Made by a program: the position numbers and the translations under genes. From NCBI GenBank assembly GCA_903917505.1, contig CAIXAY010000218.1, positions 1-15,464 of the forward strand: DNA of 15,464 nt. The letters are read 5' to 3'. Under the pieces are notes generated by a model. The model was not told the DNA's origin. It made no database searches and was given only the letters and a program-made list of their open reading frames with translations. Below are positions 14,504 through 15,464 of this stretch, one piece after another (the first letter of the stretch is position 1; each line of letters opens with the position of its first letter). This stretch comes from an uncultured beta proteobacterium. Its GTDB lineage: Bacteria; Pseudomonadota; Gammaproteobacteria; Burkholderiales; Rhodocyclaceae.

Positions 14504-15249
14504 GCGGCGATCCCCAGATAGGCCGCCTGCACGCGCTCGTTGGCGGATATTTCGTCGGGCGTGCCCTGGGCGAGCACCCGGCCCTCGGCGAGCACCAGGA
14601 TGCGATCGGCGAGATGGAAGATGACGCGCATGTCGTGCTCGACCAGCGCGATCGTCAGATTCTGCTGCCGGTGCAGGCGGCGGATCAGTTTGGTGATCTC
14701 GTAGGTCTCCTTGTCGCCCATGCCGGCGGTCGGTTCGTCGAGCAGCAGCAGGCGCGGCCGCAGCGCCAGCGACATCATGATTTCGGTGGCGCGCTGGTCG
14801 CCGTGCGTCAGTTCGCCGACGTCGCGATCGGCCATGGCGACCAGCCCGCCAAGCGCGAGCAGTTCGTCGACCTGGGCGTTGCTCCGCGCGCGCGCGGCCC
14901 TGGCGATCCACGGCCGCAGCCTGAAACCATCCGCGACTTCGACGGCGACGCGCAGGTTCTCGCGCACACTGAGCTCGGGAAAGATCTCGGTAATCTGGAA
15001 GGTCCGCGAAATTCCGCTGGCGACGCGCTGATGCGGCGCAGCCTGCGTGATGTCACGGTCGGCGAAGAAGATGCGGCCCGAGGTCGGCGGGAAAAATCCG
15101 CTGATCAGATTGAACAGCGTCGTCTTGCCGGCGCCGTTCGGCCCGATCACCGCCAGCAGTTCGCCGGCCTCGATGTTCACCGACACGGCATTGACGGCGA
15201 CCAGGCTGCCGAATTGGCGCGACACGGCATCGACCCGCAACAGGCTCAC
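14500..15249 (-). CDS. livG: LivG-type ABC transporter ATP-binding protein
   Basis: This 249-residue ATPase pairs with LivF to power the transporter. It has Walker A GPNGAGKT (36-43), the LivG-specific GISRTFQITEIFPELSVRENL (79-99), Walker B LLLLDEP (167-173) followed by TAGM, and the switch His205 in VEHDM. The signature is LTHGDQ (147-152) rather than the LS/AYGxQ more common in LivG. The start is GTG at 15249, overlapping the livM stop as GTGA. The 3' end overlaps livF by 4 bases. The gene belongs to a liv-like operon read right to left. A urea or other amide transporter is a possible alternative, although UrtD-specific motifs are not obvious. Confidence 0.93.
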   Translation of the reverse strand: MSLLRVDAVSRQFGSLVAVNAVSVNIEAGELLAVIGPNGAGKTTLFNLISGFFPPTSGRIFFADRDITQAAPHQRVASGISRTFQITEIFPELSVRENLRVAVEVADGFRLRPWIARAARARSNAQVDELLALGGLVAMADRDVGELTHGDQRATEIMMSLALRPRLLLLDEPTAGMGDKETYEITKLIRRLHRQQNLTIALVEHDMRVIFHLADRILVLAEGRVLAQGTPDEISANERVQAAYLGIAA

Positions 15250-15464
15250 GACTTGCTGCCCTTGCGCTGAAAGAAACCGAGCAGTCCGCGCGGGAAGAAG
15301 AGCACGACGAGGATGAAGAAGACGCCGATCAGCGACATCCAGTTGTCGGTCAGGCTCGACAGGTAATCCTGCAGCAGGACGAAAATGGCCGCGCCGACCA
15401 GCGGCCCCCAGAAGGTTCGCATGCCGCCGAGCACGACCATGATGACGAAGTCGCCCGACTGGTC
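15246..15464 (-). CDS. livM: LivM-type permease, C-terminal fragment
   Basis: The gene runs off the right edge of the window; 72 C-terminal residues are visible. The fragment begins DQSGDFVIMVVLGGM and continues RTFWGPLVGAAIFVLLQDYL, the conserved end of LivM/LivH-type permeases (VLGG, then GPxxGA). A final helix (SLIGVFFILVVLFFPRGLLG) and a basic tail (QRKGSKS) complete it. It would form half of the membrane channel with LivH. The stop overlaps the livG GTG start. The true start is outside the window; an internal ATG at 15440 is not the start because the conserved sequence continues upstream. Confidence 0.88.
   Translation of the reverse strand, partial: DQSGDFVIMVVLGGMRTFWGPLVGAAIFVLLQDYLSSLTDNWMSLIGVFFILVVLFFPRGLLGFFQRKGSKS

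Noticed and set aside
14504..14911. N-terminal extension of LivF
   Set aside because: The extension is an arginine-rich shadow of livG. ATG 14503 gives a standard-length LivF with an ATGA overlap.
1..15464. CRISPR array, prophage, insertion sequence or toxin-antitoxin locus
   Set aside because: No regularly spaced repeats, transposase or integrase motifs, phage genes or recognisable toxin-antitoxin pairs were seen on either strand.

Overview
The window is high-GC DNA that is densely packed with housekeeping and transport genes. It is most consistent with a betaproteobacterium, probably of the Rhodocyclales or a nearby group. This placement is inferred from several features: a MutL carrying an endonuclease-type C-terminus, mutL followed by miaA, a purN/DUF3108 gene pair, a MarR-NodT-EmrA-EmrB efflux operon and a sigma-28-type promoter. 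No similarity search was possible.

Layout. (1) Bases 7-3044, minus strand: a tight operon read right to left, dedA-family membrane protein > unrecognised lipoprotein > purN > DUF3108 protein. The gaps are 14, -4 and 7 bases. (2) Bases 3045-3105: a divergent promoter region. The plus-strand TATAAT lies so close to the mutL ATG that the message may be leaderless. (3) Bases 3106-5964, plus strand: mutL and miaA, separated by a roughly 90-bp palindromic, period-9 repeat element. (4) Bases 5961-7580, minus strand: a membrane-bound PAS-GGDEF diguanylate cyclase that meets miaA tail to tail. (5) Bases 7581-7882: no conventional gene. On the minus strand this stretch holds a putative promoter, a 13-codon ORF with a good Shine-Dalgarno, a set of mutually exclusive hairpins and an intrinsic terminator, all just upstream of the cyclase gene. 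(6) Bases 7883-8254, minus: a small exported protein of unknown function. (7) Bases 8328-13168, plus: a drug-efflux operon (MarR regulator, NodT-type outer-membrane lipoprotein, EmrA adaptor, EmrB 14-helix MFS pump). Its promoter is TTGACA-N17-TATCGT with a perfect palindrome in the spacer. (8) Bases 13284-13660, plus: a near-consensus FliA (sigma-28) promoter driving a 105-residue protein of unknown function. (9) Bases 13784-15464, minus: the end of a branched-chain-amino-acid-type (HAAT) ABC transporter operon, livM (partial) > livG > livF, with 4-base overlaps.

How the parts work together. Regions 1 and 3 are maintenance functions: purine synthesis, mismatch repair, tRNA modification and membrane maintenance. 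Region 7 forms a complete tripartite efflux pump from inner to outer membrane with its own repressor. Region 9 is an uptake system whose substrate cannot be read from the ATPases.

The two most interesting items are the structured minus-strand RNA upstream of the diguanylate cyclase and the orphan small gene behind a flagellar-type promoter, far from any flagellar gene in view. Nothing here resembles a CRISPR array, prophage, transposase or rRNA/tRNA gene.
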